Assembly (NCBI GenBank): GCA_016617855.1
Contig: JAECUM010003207.1
Coordinates: 1 to 64,000 of the forward strand
DNA from: Megalonaias nervosa
Taxonomy: Eukaryota > Mollusca > Bivalvia > Unionida > Unionidae
Direction of reading: 5' to 3'
DNA length: 64,000 bases
Position 1 is the stretch's first letter. Each line of letters opens with the position of its first letter. Below are positions 25,130 to 37,984 of this stretch, piece after piece. A program made the translations under genes and the position numbers. Under the pieces are notes generated by a model that had not been told where the DNA came from, did not search any database, and was given only the letters and a program-made list of their open reading frames with translations.

Positions 25130-25415
25130 TTACAGACAAGATTTGGCATGTCGGTACAAGTATCATCCAGTGCCGAGTGTTATACTTTCAGATATGATTT
25201 GTCGTATCGGTACACCAACAATCTAGTGCCAAGTGTTCTACTTTCAGAGAAGATTCGGATTATAGGTACACGAACAATCTAGTGCCGAGTATTTTTATAA
25301 TTTCAGATACGGTTTGACATATCGATACACGAACAATCTAGTACCGAGTGTTTAACTTTCAGAGACTCTCTGGCATTTTCGATACACAAACAATCTAGTG
25401 CCGAAGTGAAGGGGT
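25130..25415. repeat. About 61-nt minisatellite, 5 copies
   Basis: The unit is gtgccgagtgttatactttc plus agatatgatttg...cggtacacgaacaatcta, with many substitutions between copies. Confidence 0.8.
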
Positions 25416-25424
25416 AAAGTGCCT

Positions 25425-25800
25425 TGCACTGAGTCATGCCTTGACTTCCAGTTCTTGTCTGGGTCAGGTCATAACTGTCAGTTCTTGTCTGGGCCAGGCA
25501 ATGACTGTCAGTTCTTCTCTGGGTCAGGTCATGACTGTCAGTTCTGTCTGTGCCAGGTCATCAATGTCAGTTCTGTCTGGGTCAGGTTATAAGTGCAAGT
25601 TCTTGTCTGGGTCAGGTCATGACTGCCAGTTCTTTTCTGGATCAGGTCATGACTGCCAGTTGTGATATGGGTCAGGTCATGACTTCCAGTTCCTGTCTGG
25701 GTCAGGTCATGACTTCCAGTTCTTGTCTGTGTCAGGCCATGACGGCCAGACCTTATCTGTGTCAGGCCATGACGGCCAGACCTTATCTGGGTCAGGTTTA
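25425..25800. repeat. 30-nt minisatellite, 12-13 copies
   Basis: The unit is gtcaggtcatgactgccagt plus tcttgtctgg. Overlapping 74-85-codon frames arise from the 30-base period. Confidence 0.9.
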
Positions 25801-26104
25801 CCTATAGGAAGTCCTGCACTCTACGTACTGAAAAATAAATCACTATGAACGCTTACCTTAAATCAACTTGAAGCTTGAAGAAGAAAATATTTATTTAAAT
25901 TTGTTTACTTTGACAAACGTTCAGGCACATTATCGAAGAAGCACGTGATAGGAGAGGTTGTTGAGCAGTAAGAATTTTGAAACCATGAAGTAAACGAGAA
26001 TTATCTTGTATGGGTGATCATCAATCTGATAATTTCAGAAATATGGCACAGAAGTCAAGTGACAAAAGATTTGTCACATTTTTATAGATATGGTGTGTAC
26101 TAAT

Positions 26105-26270
26105 TAGTGTGACGCTAACGGGCTAGCTAAGCCTGTATAGCGTCTGACTCGTAACAGAGTTCGAACCCTAATGCCGACGGGCTGTTTCGAAGGTCATTGA
26201 GCACGGTACTTTACCTCAGCTCAGCTTGTAAGCCAATGTTGCTAGTTGAAAATATAAAGCCGAGTTAAAC

Positions 26271-26285
<15 letters not shown>
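26105..26285 (+). mobile_element. tRNA-derived SINE, family B
   Basis: It has a tRNA-like head with an A-box-like ggctagctaagcctgtatag and a clear B box gagttcgaacccta near 26157. An unrelated body (gagcacggtactttacctc) follows, and it ends in an (ATT)n tail. The cloverleaf is not complete, so this is a SINE rather than a functional tRNA gene. Confidence 0.65.
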
Positions 26286-26355
<70 letters not shown>

Positions 26356-26356
26356 A
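26270..26356. repeat. (ATT)n then (GTT)n microsatellite
   Basis: It directly follows the SINE tail. The poly-asparagine frame on the minus strand is an artefact. Confidence 0.95.
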
Positions 26357-26619
26357 GTTTGATGAAGTTTCGTAACGAGATGTCTGAGATTGCTTATCTT
26401 GACAAGAAAAAGGAATGCAAAAGCAGAATGCAAGGAACTCGTCTCGTACCTCAAGTTTTTGAAGTAGTCGGCCTTGGCAACCTTCAAATTATGTTTGATT
26501 TGGATTCTAACATAAAATAGGCTGCAAAATTATACTACGTCGAAAACGTTCTACTTCGTCCTCAGCTGCGGACCCAGCCGTTGTGCTCAGTCCCGGTCAT
26601 ATTAACCAACTACTACTTC

Positions 26620-27228
26620 TAATGTGCTGTATTTTGTGTTACATCATCTAAGTGGGATGTAATCAGATGGTGCTGTGTTTTGTGTTACATCATCGAACTG
26701 GTGTGTAATCAGATGGTGCTATATTTTGTGTTACATCATCTAACTGGGATGTAATCAGATGGTGCTATATTTTGTGTTACATCATCGAACTGGTGTGTAA
26801 TCAGATGGTGCTATATTTTGTGTTACATCCTTTAATTGGTGTGTAATCAGATGGTGCTGAATCTTGTGTTTAAATCCTCTAATTGGTGTGTAATCAGATG
26901 GTGCTGAATCTTGTGTTTAAATCCTCTAATTGGTGTGTAATCAGATGGTGCTGTATTTTGTGTTTACATCCTCTAATTGAGGTGTAATCAGATGGTGCTG
27001 TATTTTGTGTTTACATCCTCTAATTGAGGTGTAATCAGATGGTGCTGTATTTTGTGTTTACATCCTCTAATTGAGGTGTAATCAGATGGTGCTGTATTTT
27101 GTGTTTACATCCTCTAATTGAGGTGTAATCAGATGGTGCTGTATTTTGTGTTTACATCCTCTAATTGAGGTGTAATCAGATGGTGCTGTATTTTGTGTTT
27201 ACATCCTCTAATTGAGGAGCGTTTGAAA
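26620..27228. repeat. 47-nt minisatellite, about 13 copies
   Basis: The unit is gtgtaatcagatggtgctgt plus attttgtgtttacatcctctaattgag. The left copies are diverged 46-47-mers and the last five or six (from about 26940) are near-identical. Confidence 0.95.
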
Positions 27229-27280
27229 CATGAAAATACTACTGACAGAGCAGCAACGACGATACTTAGAGACGGTGGGA

Positions 27281-27588
27281 TACCGCTCTGGTGGCCTAGT
27301 GGTTAGAGCGTCCGCCTCGGATGCGGGAGGTCGCGGGTTCGAACCCCGGCCGAGTCATACCAAAGACTTTAAAAAATGGTACTAACAGCTGCCTCGCTTG
27401 GCGCTCAGCATTAAGAGGTTAGTGTTAGGACTGGTTGGCTTGGTGTCAGGATAATGTGACTGGGTGGGACATCATGCTACATGTCTGCGGCATGATGCCC
27501 CAGTGCGGGACATCACTATAAACTGTCACACTGCAGACATCGTAGCGATATGACTGAAAAATTGTTAAAGCTACGTTAAAAATCTAAA
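27281..27588 (+). mobile_element. tRNA-derived SINE, family C
   Basis: The head reads as a tRNA with A box tggcctagtggttagagcg and B box gggttcgaaccccgg. The 7-base anticodon loop ctcggat gives CGG, a proline-like anticodon. The 5' and 3' acceptor arms do not pair, and a body of about 230 bases follows (including gggtgggacatcatgctaca), ending ttaaaaatctaaat before a (CA)n tract. Functional tRNA is unlikely for these reasons. Confidence 0.85.

Positions 27589-27627
<39 letters not shown>
27589..27627. repeat. (CA)n microsatellite at SINE tail
   Basis: About 19 CA units. Confidence 0.95.
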
Positions 27628-27630
<3 letters not shown>

Positions 27631-27899
27631 GGTGGGTGGGACTTTTGAGGTCGATTACTCCTATGAAATGTTGATGAGACAGCATAATTTTCATGAACGT
27701 GCAGCGATTGATCGAGCGAGTCGTTGTACATTAAAAAAAGCGCCCCGCTGATCGGTACTGCAGCTCTGAATGCCAACGTGAAGTCTCGTAAACATCGATT
27801 AAGGAAAATAAGCTTTTTACATACAAAAGTAGATAAACAATTTATTATAAAATAGGCATGACCAAAATTAGCTATATCCGTCGCAGGGAGTCTTTCACT

Positions 27900-29615
27900 G
27901 GTTACGATCAAACTGGATGATATGACTACTCTTCATCAGCTGGCCAGAGGATCTGTAACCATCATTCGGAGAATTATAGACGCTAAGTTATCTGTTCATC
28001 ACGATGTCAAATACACGTTCGCGATCACTGTCGAGTTAACGAAAATTTATTATATAGGATCTTTACTTCTCCTGGTACAATTCGCTACGCTGTAAATCCT
28101 ACTTGAAGCTATCGGCGCGGATCAAGAGTAGTCAAAGCTGCCTGAACGTAAAGATCAACGACAACAAATGTTTCATGTGGGCGGTGTTATCGGCGTTGTA
28201 TCCATCTAAGACCAAAAATCCTGAGTCAAAAAATAAAACCTTACCTGAACACCATAAACCTTACCGGAATTGACTTTCCTGCTCAACTCGATAAGATACC
28301 AGCGTTTGTAAAGTTCAATAACATCTCAATAAAAGTTTTGGGGGGCGGGATTTACGAGCGTGCAAAGTGTGCCATTTATCCGCTGTTGATACCTGAATAT
28401 GTGTCAACAGATGCTGAGGTTGATCTGCTGCATTTCGGACAAGGACAAGACAAACATGGATGCTGTGAGCTATTGGTGAGCTGGTTCTCTACTTCTTGAT
28501 CAGCAACTTTTCAGGGTTACTGTATAATCAAAATGGAAAGCAGCATAGAAAATACTACTGCCGGTGATATTTACACGGATACACACAGACCCTGCTCTGT
28601 TGGATAGTCATAAATTAGATAGCGTGCCTAATGTACATCAGACGTTGCATGAGAAAGATGGTAATCTGCTGACATTTAAACATTTTGTGAGAACCACACG
28701 CGTTCCAGCGGCTATTTACGCTTATCTCGAGTCGTTGTTGGTACCGATCGCAGGTGTGGAAAACGATCCTGACACATCGTCGACGAGAAAATACCCAAAG
28801 ATGTTCCTTGCGGTTTTTGCTTGCAAGGTCGTGCACGCTAATCTGGAATATTCTAAACAGCTAGAGGTCTATCGCGGCCAGGATTGCGTTACGAAATTCA
28901 TCAGTCCGTTGCTGAAAGATGTGAACGAACTGGATGTGGTGAATCATCTGATGGGATGTTGTGGATGGCCATATATGCGGATCTCAGCTGCATGATCCCC
29001 GTCAGAAAAATGGCGGTGTGGTTGCTCACGGCCCCGTGCGGTGCAAGATCATGATCACTCCACGGTAGCGTACGGAGGAGCCGCACACGATTAATGTAAT
29101 TTACCTCTGCGATGACCCTAGTTTGTTCCATTAGTGCTGTACAATCATTGAGGACATGATTCTCACCTGATCATCAAAAGTTTCAGAAATTATCAGCAAA
29201 AAATTTCTTCCATTCCTAACAACATGAAGTTTATTTCGTTCGCTAGGCCGATTAAGGTTCATCAATAGTCTTCAATTCATGAGCGCGAGTTTAGATGAAC
29301 TCTTAAAATACCTTAAAACGTTAAATCACACCAGCGCAGCGAAAGTTTTGAAGATGACCTTGAGCTTGTTTCTCGCCAGGGGTTTATTCTTATGAATACA
29401 TGACCGATTGTGACAAGTTTAACGAAACGTCACTGCCTGATAGAGTCTTTCAACAGCTCACTCACAGGAGAAACGGTAACGGATGGTGCATGCAACTAAG
29501 GTATGGTATCATTTCGGGTTAAAGAATCTTGGTGAGTATCATGATTTGTACTTGACCACTAATGTGCTTTTGCTCGCGAATGTTTTTGAAAATTTCAGAG
29601 ACACGTGCGCTTATT
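27900..29615 (+). pseudogene. Decayed Polinton/Maverick-like family B DNA polymerase
   Basis: Successive plus-strand blocks in changing frames resemble the N-terminal and exonuclease region of protein-primed family B polymerases of Polinton/Maverick-type elements. Block 1 (28109-28271) holds a CFMWAVLSALYP-type motif. Block 2 (about 28265-28498) holds a GIDFP...IPAF...NNISI pattern and is closed by TGA. Block 3 is open at 28564-28995 with a VPAAIYAYLESLL-like motif. Block 4 (about 29035-29610) has fragments recalling DH-x-H, a YxSHLI-like piece and FENF at its end. In the family, the block 3 motif normally carries an acidic Asp (Y-A-D-x-E) of exonuclease motif I; here it is Tyr, so this catalytic residue is lost. 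Frameshifts and stops separate the blocks. The polymerase palm is absent and sequence identity ends at a minisatellite at about 29610. No integrase, ATPase or capsid-type gene was found. It is non-functional; assignment is from recalled family patterns, not a search. Confidence 0.75.
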
Positions 29616-29978
29616 AAACCAGTCATAGATCACTCCATTAATATGCATAGATATTACTTATTAAACCAATCAGTAACAGATCACCCCATTAATATACATA
29701 TATCTCACTTATTAAACCGATCAGTCACAGATCACCCCATTAATATGCAAATATCTCGCTCATTAAACCAGTCACAGATCGCCCCATTAATATGCATAGA
29801 TCTTGCTTATTAAACCGATCAGTCACAGATCACTCCATTAATATGCATAGATCTCATTAAATCAATCAGTCACAGATCAGCCGATTACCGGGTAATATGC
29901 ATAGATCTCACTTATTAAACCAATGAGACACAGATCACCCCATTAATAGACACAGATCTCGCTTATTATCAAACTTGT
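29600..29978. repeat. About 52-nt minisatellite, 7 copies
   Basis: The unit is cttattaaaccagtcagtca plus cagatcaccccattaatatgcatagatctcg, and several copies carry short deletions. The array abuts the last recognisable polymerase fragment. Confidence 0.85.
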
Positions 29979-29996
29979 GGAGGATTTTCATGATAT

Positions 29997-30261
29997 GTTG
30001 TTGTTGTTGTTGTTGTTGTTAGGTTTAACGCCATTTCTCAGCACAAGATAGACTATACATGGCGGCCAGTATAAATGGTGGAGGAAGAACCAGGGAAAAC
30101 CCCGGAAAGAACCACCGACCCACGAGAAGCTACTGGCAAACTTTCTCACCCACATTGGCCGAATTCGAGACTCGAAAACCACGCAGAACAGAGGTGAGAT
30201 GGCAGTGATCCGTAACGGTGAGCGCTTTAGGCCACTCGGCCACTCGGCCACTCGGGGCCCC
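29997..30261 (-). mobile_element. tRNA-derived SINE, family A, full length
   Basis: On the minus strand it starts ggccccgagtggccgagtgg, has a tRNA-like head and a conserved body (cggtggttctttccggggtt, ttcttcctccacc, ggccgccatgtatag). It ends gcgttaaacctaacaacaac, a (CAA)n tail. A 13-base target duplication attttcatgatat flanks it (29984-29996 and 30262-30274), which shows retrotransposition. The head contains a small expansion of ggccgagt. The ggttctttccgggg...ttcctccacc core recalls the conserved central domain of widespread metazoan SINEs, but this is from memory. Confidence 0.9.
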
Positions 30262-30455
30262 ATTTTCATGATATAAAACCATCTTCCAAGTATGATTGAA
30301 ATTAGATCAGAACTTTGGATTCAAGAACGGTGAAAACTTACTGTTGATGGGTGGATGCATGATGACTGCAGAAATACCACAAAAACACTTGGCTCTTTGA
30401 CCCGAAGGTTGATACTGGAAAATAAAAGAGTCAGGAAAAGAGACATTTAAGACAT

Positions 30456-30461
30456 TTTATT
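30456..30461 (-). terminator. Candidate FoxP polyadenylation signal
   Basis: AATAAA on the minus strand, followed downstream by T/C-rich sequence (aaatgtctcttttcctgact). It coincides with the change from CpG-poor sequence on the right to CpG-rich sequence on the left. Many other AATAAA hexamers lie between here and 44546, so choosing this one is an inference. Confidence 0.3.
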
Positions 30462-31044
30462 CACTTCCTTCGTCATGAATACTAAAGTGATTACTCCCAA
30501 ATGCAGGGAGGTGTGTTACATACGCACCGGTTTATACAAATATGTACATCTGACAAAACATGACACAATCTATTATAATCATGAGGTGTATTGGTCCATT
30601 TTAACCCTGAAAATGTCATTTTTGTTTTGATTTGTCAATATTTGAAGCTGAGAAACAAGTAAGCAAGAGGATGACTAGACAAATGATGTTGACATGTTTC
30701 AATACTCTGCAATACAGGGATCAAAAAATCTTTATGGTGTTTGCCCCGACAGAATATTAACTGGAACTGGTGATTTACAAATTAAAAGATTTACAGTACC
30801 TATAAATATTTAATCAATATTTCATCTTTGGAGATACAAAATCTACCATTTTCTTCTTCAAGTTATATAAATAAAACTATAAATTTATGTTTACTTTCAT
30901 CTGACAAATTTAAAGCTGATGAAAGTTTACAGCACAACACCTGAATAGCATCCTAAACTTTTTTGCACAATATATTCTTAATCTCCATGCTAATTCATTT
31001 TTCCCTTATCATCTCTAAAGAAAAGTAACTCGTTTAAAAAAATT

Positions 31045-31632
31045 GCATCCAGCTCTTAACTTGCCAGTGGTTTATTGGTTACCCAAGTCAAAAGTCGGCT
31101 CTTGACTGGCCAGTGGTTTATTGGTTACCCCAAGTCAAAAATCGGCTCTTGACTGGCCAGTGCTTTATTGGTTACCCAAGTCATAATTCGGCTCTTAACT
31201 GGCCAGTGGTTTATTGGTTACCCAAGTCAAAAGTCGACTCTTAACTGGCCAGTGGTTTACTGGTTACCCAAGTCATAAGTCATTTATTGGTTACCCAAGT
31301 AAAAAGTTGGCTCTTAACTGGCCAGTAGTTTATTGATTACCCAAGTCATAAGTCGGCTCTTAACTGGCCAGTGGTTTATTGGTTACCCAAGTCAAAAGCC
31401 AGCTCTTAACTGGCCAGTGGTTTATTGGTTACTCAAGTCAAAAGCTGGCTCTTAACTGGCCAGTGGTTTATTGGTTACCCAAGTCAAAAGCCAGCTCTTA
31501 ACTGGCCAGTGGTTTATTGGTTACCCAAATCAAAAGTTGGCTCTTAACTGGCCAGTGGTTTATTGGTTACCCAAGTCAAAAGTTGACTCTTAACTGGCCA
31601 GTGGTTTATTGGTTACCCAAGTCAAAAGTCAG
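31045..31632. repeat. 46-nt minisatellite, about 12.5 copies
   Basis: The unit is ttaactggccagtggtttat plus tggttacccaagtcaaaagtcggctc, with one copy truncated near 31275. Confidence 0.95.
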
Positions 31633-34004
31633 ACACTATATACAATAATATATATTTCTGCTTGTCCAGTTCAACACCATTAATTTAAATAATCATACAG
31701 GCATCCTTCATCCATACAAACACTTGCATGAAATGCCAGTGTAACCTTCTTAAAAACTGTTGAATCACATGCAAATCATGGTATTTAATTAACATTCCTA
31801 TTAGCATTTACAAATGCAATTGCAGAAACTAATAAAACCTGAAAATAACATTTAATTCATCTGCACTTTTGAAAATCATTTGTCTTGTACCTAATATTTT
31901 TTACAATATATAAAATGAAGAAGTTCAACCATGGTTAGTCAACTAACCTTACTTTGTGAAATTGTCAACCAATATGAAACAGCATTCACTTTGTTACTGT
32001 ACCATCCTAAACTTGTGAAGCTAAATTATTTTAACTAAGAACTGATTCTCTTTCAGTAAGGGGTAAATCTTTTGGTAAGGCATTTGTGCTATGATAACAT
32101 AGTCTCAAGTGTTAGGTAAATCAAGTTTAATTCAAGTATACAAGATTCAGACATCATAAATGCTCAGTAGTACTTTTGGCACTGATGTGTACATAAAAAG
32201 AATTTGGTTTCCAATTTCCAATACAAGTACAGCTCTCCAAAATCCTGCACAGCTTTTCCAGTTCTCCATTGTTTCTTGCCAGTATCAATAAACACCAGCC
32301 ATATTCTGACTGGATTTATTCTCATTTTTTTTTCTTTTACTGAAGAAATTTGTGAAAAACCTACATATATTCTTGGAGCCAGCTGTTTACAGTGACCCCC
32401 CCCCTCCAAAGAGTAAGTCCTACTGTACTAGGACATAGCTACTTTTACAAACATATAAATAAAGAAACTTGACAAATTGGTTCTGGAATGACACAAATAA
32501 AACTAAGTTCAAAATGGCATGAGCAATGAATGTCAAATGCAATCAAAGACAGATAATTGACATCCATTTACCATGTGACTGCAAAGTTCTCGGCTGGTAC
32601 AACATTTTAACACTGGCATGTAAAATACTTTTGAATGGATGTTCATTTCCTGCCTGTACTTTGACATCATGCCTGTGTAAGGCAATGACTGACTGCACCA
32701 TATTGACTTTGGTTATAAATAATTAACTGAGTTCTAATATGAGCAAATTAGACCCATGTTAACGGTAACAAAAATAGACTTGTGACATTCTGGCTCTATG
32801 ACTTGCTGAAGTCAATGTACTGAAATACAAATGGCTTGGAGGGTTTGTATAAATAGATATGTTAAACAGGATTAAAAAGATGAACATAAATTAAAGGCTA
32901 CTGACAATTATGTTTTTTTCTAAACATCACAAGAGTGCCAATATCTGCCATAAATACATGTAATCTGAAATAATTCTATTTATCTATTAACAAAGAATTC
33001 ATTAAATTGAGAAAATATTCAAACAGTTACCTTTCATATCAGAATTATATAATGTCTGAAGTACACACAAAAGCTGTCAAACTCTACCAAGGGAGGTAAC
33101 CTTTTCCTATATAGATCAGAATTTGTGTTATGTCCCTTGGTAAAGATGGACTAATTTTCAAAACAAGAAACCTAAATATGTAAAAATGCCCATAATTAGA
33201 AACACAAAATTCTGTCAGTAGTAGAAGATAAGACATTGTACTATAGGATTTGTAGCAAATGAAATTAAAACATCCCTTCAAGCCCCGAATTTTTAGTCAT
33301 ATGCACTCCCTACCAAATAGTCATTAACTTAAAAAGGCATACATTTATTTGTATTTAATTACAATTATTTTTTTAAAAAAAATATAAAAACGCCCTCTGA
33401 TTATAGAATTGTGTGCAGAATGACCCTAAACCCTATTTTTGTTACATTAGACATAGCTTGACCATTTTCTGCACACTGAACACATTAAAAAAATTCATCC
33501 AAGCTCGAGATCCAGAGGAAATTATACAACTGATTCAATAAATGTTATATATATGAATGACAAGATAAAAGTCATATTTGAAGATTTCTTTAATATATGT
33601 GTTAACAAAAGCATTTAATTTTAAAGTAAAGAAAAAAAACTGTTTCTCTTCATGCTGATTACCTAGTTTCCACTCCTCTGTATTTACTAACATATTCCCT
33701 ATATGTAACATGTCCCCGGCATCATTGCCAAATATGTCCCTTATAACACCACCGATTTTCTAAAAACTATCCTGGCTATGCAGCTATTATATAAATGTCT
33801 GAAAAATATTTTAGCTATAAAATAATTCATTTCATCAGATGCAGATGCAATGTTGGAGATTCCTTAAAAAAAATAGTAAATTCATTTAAAAAGGTTGAAA
33901 TTTTCACTGAAACTCCATACTTTATACTAAAAGATATTTCCAGAAAATGTCTCAAATAATCAAATTATACCCCTGATATCTGGGTCAAAACTACAATTCT
34001 GTTA
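31633..34004. other. Unique CpG-poor sequence, probable 3' UTR
   Basis: No gene recognised. A short foldback at 33086-33141 is listed separately. Confidence 0.45.
33086..33141. repeat. 56-nt foldback element
   Basis: Termini accaagggaggtaac and gttatgtcccttggt match in inverted orientation at 13 of 15 positions, 9 of them contiguous at the ends. A related but weaker pair (aagggagacaata, gattatgtccctt) lies at 43898-43938. Confidence 0.55.
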
Positions 34005-34005
34005 A

Positions 34006-34273
34006 GTTGTTGTTGTTGTTGTTGTTGATGTGGGGCTTAACGCCATTTTTCACCACACGATAGGCTATACATGGCGGCCAGTATTAATGGTGGAGGAAGA
34101 AACCAGGAAATCCCCGGAAAGAACCACCGATCCATGAGAAGCTACTGGCAAGCTTTCTCACATATCCACATTCGCTGAATCCTAGATTCGAACCCACGCA
34201 GACAGAGGTGAGATGGAGATGGCAGTGATCCATAACGGAGAGCGCTTTAGACCACTTGGCCACTCGGGGCCCC
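34006..34273 (-). mobile_element. tRNA-derived SINE, family A, full length
   Basis: Same head, body and (CAA)n tail as the copy at 29997, in the same orientation. The flanks share about 9-10 bases around tgttaagt, a probable target duplication. A small gagatg duplication lies in the head. Confidence 0.9.
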
Positions 34274-34279
34274 ATTTTG

Positions 34280-35740
34280 TTAAGTATTAAAAAAGATTTC
34301 TAATTTTCTGAGAATGTTGCCATGGCTCCAGGATGGAAATTAAGCATATATACTTGTTTTGAATGCTTCAAGACTTGTACGTACAGGAAGACCAAGTAGA
34401 TCTCTCACTGGCTGATCTTGTTGGTAGATTGCATTCATTTTGCCATTTTGAAAGCTCTCAATGTCAGGCTATTTTTGTGAAATTTAGTTTAATTCTGTCC
34501 AGCAATTTTTTAGACAAAGATTAAAGGTTTTTTTATCTTAAATTTTATGAATAGTGACCTTTTTGATCTGTGTCATCTATGCAAACAGAAAGCTCTCTGT
34601 GCCAGAATTTGTCTAAACTTGTCAAATTTTATTCAGCAGCTTCTAAGAATAGCTTTTCAATGTTTAGTAATGGTGGTCATCTTTTATGGCAGACTGTCAT
34701 GCATATAAATTTGAAAGCCTGGAAGCTTTATGAAAAATTTGGCCAAATTCTGTTGAGTAATTTTGTTCATGTGTTTTTGAGAAAAAATTGTTTCTTTTTC
34801 TTCTCTTGGCAACAACAGCCACATCTGATGGTGAATCAACATCATCTGGTACAAAACTGAAAGGCTTTCATGTCGTGATGATTTCTAATATAATTCTGTT
34901 GTATGATTTTTAACACTGAGTTATTTAAAGAATGTTTCACTTTTAGTTACTGTGGCCACATTTCATGGCATAATTTGTGTTGAAACAACTTCATGCCAGG
35001 ATGCTCTCTGCCATGTTTGGCTGAAAATGGATGCAAGTTTGAGAAGCAAAAACAGCAGATGCTGCTGGATGATGCACGACCGATGGAGGACCATACCATA
35101 AAGTCAGAGTTTACAAATCTTCTAAATTATGGTATATAGTCATCCACTACAAGAAGAGAAAATCTACAGATTAAAATTAAAATACATCAGACTGTAATCA
35201 AGATAGGAATGGTAAAAAAATAAATAATGATACTAAAATGAGCAAAGACAAAAAGTTCAGAAATGATGTGATTAACCCTGTTTACTCTACATATATATTA
35301 AAAATATAAATCAATCCCTTTCTAGAGAATAATAGTATCATAAACAAAATGTGGAATCAGTATAACTGAGAATATTTGGAATCATTATACCAAAAAGTTG
35401 AAATTACACCGGGCCAACCCCTTTAACAATTTAATCAACTAGTCTGCAACTTCAATCCTCTTTTGGATGAATTTTTGCCCCAAAGTGTCTTTCCTCCAAT
35501 AAAATTCTCAATATTTGAAAAATGTGAGCACATATGAACAAAGTCTTACTTATCAAAAACAAAGAGGAAATTATATACAGCAAAAAACTGTACTTAAAGG
35601 ATATTCAAAGGACTGATTCTTCTTTCTCCACTAATTCAAAATACAAGTTAATAAAAACTGAACAAAGAAAACATGTTCTTAATTGGAAAATGGTCTAAAT
35701 CCAATTTTTGACAGAACTGACTTTATATTCAAGGAACTGT
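34280..35740. other. Unique CpG-poor sequence
   Basis: No gene recognised. The open frame at 34570-34860 (plus strand) is antisense to FoxP and has no recognisable domain. Confidence 0.4.
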
Positions 35741-35744
35741 TTGT

Positions 35745-36495
35745 ACATCTGGTTAGTGTAATTCATCAATCGATTTTAGTGAGTCTAGTTAGTTGAACTA
35801 ATCATTTGATTTTTGCAAGTCTAGTTAGTGTAATTTCACCAACTGATTTGATCAAGTCTAGTTAGTGTAATTCACCAACTGATTTGATCAAGTCTAGTTA
35901 GTGTAATTCACCAACTGATTTGATCAAGTCTAGTTAGTGTAATTTACTGATTTTATCAAGTCCAGTTAGTGTAATTTCACCAACTGATTTGATCAAGTCT
36001 AGTTAGTGTAATTCACCAAATGATTTTATCAAATCTATTTAGTGTAATTTCACCAATTGATTTGATCAAGTCTAGTTAGTGTAATTCACCAAATGATTTC
36101 ATTGTCTAGTTAGTGTAATTCACCAACTGATTTCATCAAGTCTAGTTAGTGTAATTCACCAACTGATTTCATCAAGTCTAGTTAGTGCATTTCACAAACT
36201 GATTTCATCAAGTCTAGTTAGTGTAATTCACCAACTGATTTCATCTAGTTAGTGTAATTCACTAATTGATTTCATCAAGTCTAGTTAGTGTAATTCACTA
36301 ATTGATTTCATCAAGTCTAGTTAGTGTAATTCACCAACTGATTTCATCAAGTCTAGTAAGTGTAATTCACCAACTGATTTCATCAAGTCTAGTTAGTGTA
36401 ATTCACTAATTGATTTCATCAAGTCTATTTAGTGTAATTCACTAATTGATTTTATCAAGTCTAACCTGTATAATTCATCAAGTGATTTTATCGAG
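35745..36495. repeat. 36-nt minisatellite, about 20 copies
   Basis: The unit is tctagttagtgtaattcacc plus aactgatttcatcaag. Left copies carry gatttgatcaag and right copies gatttcatcaag, a positional variant switch. Confidence 0.95.
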
Positions 36496-36849
36496 TTTCG
36501 CTATACTAAACTGTAACTGAATTGCAGTTTATTTTTCCTCACAACTTTTGCTTCTCAGAACTAATTAAAGAAATGTGTTCCTGAACACACTGCTCCCAAA
36601 TTACAAATTAGCATTTACTTGTTATCTTCAGCAATGGTTTAAATTTTAATTAATGGATGAAACCTCATCAATTCATGCAGAATTTAAGTTTAACCTTTCA
36701 GTAAAATGTTTAAGCCACCGTTTTGATCATATACTTTAAGTTTTGACCAAGCATCATTCCTGCAAATATTCAGACTAACACACTTTATGTATTTTTAACA
36801 AGTCAAAATAAATGCACCAAATGAAAAAAAAGCAAGGATTTAGACAAAT

Positions 36850-37255
36850 CAGTGCTCATTTGGAATACTAAATATACTCGACAATATGGTATTCATTTGG
36901 AATACTAAAATTTATTAGACAATGCAGTATTTATTGGAATACTGAATCGACAATGCAGTGTTCATCTGTAGTACTAAGTTGACTGACTCTACAAAGCAGT
37001 GTTCATTTGGGGTACTAATTTGACTGACTCTACAAAGCAGTGTTCATTTGGGGTACTAATTTGACTGACTCTACAATGCAGTGTTTACTGGAATACTAAC
37101 CTACAATGCAGTATCATTTTAAATACTAAACTGACTTTATCATGGAGTGTTTAATGGAAATCTAAATTGACTCGACAATGCAGTGTTCATTTGGAGTACT
37201 AAATTGACTTGACAATGCAGTGTTCGTTTGGAATACTAAATTGACTCGACAGCTG
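36850..37255. repeat. About 37-nt minisatellite, 10-11 copies
   Basis: The unit is gacaatgcagtgttcatttg plus gaatactaaattgactc, with indels. Confidence 0.85.
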
Positions 37256-37984
37256 CTTCAAATATGTACACAAATGTTAAAATAATCTTTCAGTTAAAAA
37301 TCAATGTCTTCAAACATTTTTAAAAACTCTTATCAGAACTTGAAGATGACATACTATGAACCTTTTTAAAGTATCATGTACCAAAAAATCTTTAAAGTGC
37401 TTGATAACTAATTTGGCAATTTTACTTGGTTGAAATAAATACTCAAGCACTCATGATTTGTAACCTCAAAGCTTTGTCACTTTTATTGACAAAACAGATA
37501 ATTGTAATCATGAAATCATGTTTAAATCATATAATCAACAAGATTAAGTACTGTGTTAAGAAATGTATTATTAATTTATATATTTAATAACTACCTCATG
37601 TAGCAACAACCAATCCAAATAAAGAACCCCAATAAAAACTGATATCAATTAATTAAGCTCTGCTGATCCAAACATACTCAACATAATCTAACAACAAAAT
37701 GATAATTATTTGAAAACTAATTCAAGCAAATAAAATGGTCAGTCTTTAACAGCAAAGAATAGATAAGCAAGCACAATATATTGCTGCTCCTAGACAATGG
37801 TTTCCATGTCAATGAAGCAACATGAAAATAACGTACACAAAATTCTTGAACAAAACAGTAAAACTAAGAATTACTGAAATGTTACTTTCTGTTTTCCATT
37901 TATGTGTCTTATAACTTCTGACATTATCAAATGTTGTAAAAGGATCATGGCAAACATACAAAGTTTGAGACAAAACTGGACTGA
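37256..37984. other. Unique CpG-poor sequence
   Basis: Nothing recognised. Confidence 0.45.

Noticed and set aside
26242..26487. Poly-asparagine protein on the minus strand
   Set aside because: Translation of a (GTT)n microsatellite beside a SINE.
27288..27360. Functional tRNA gene with CGG anticodon
   Set aside because: The A and B boxes and anticodon loop look good, but the acceptor arms do not pair and a SINE body with a (CA)n tail continues from it.
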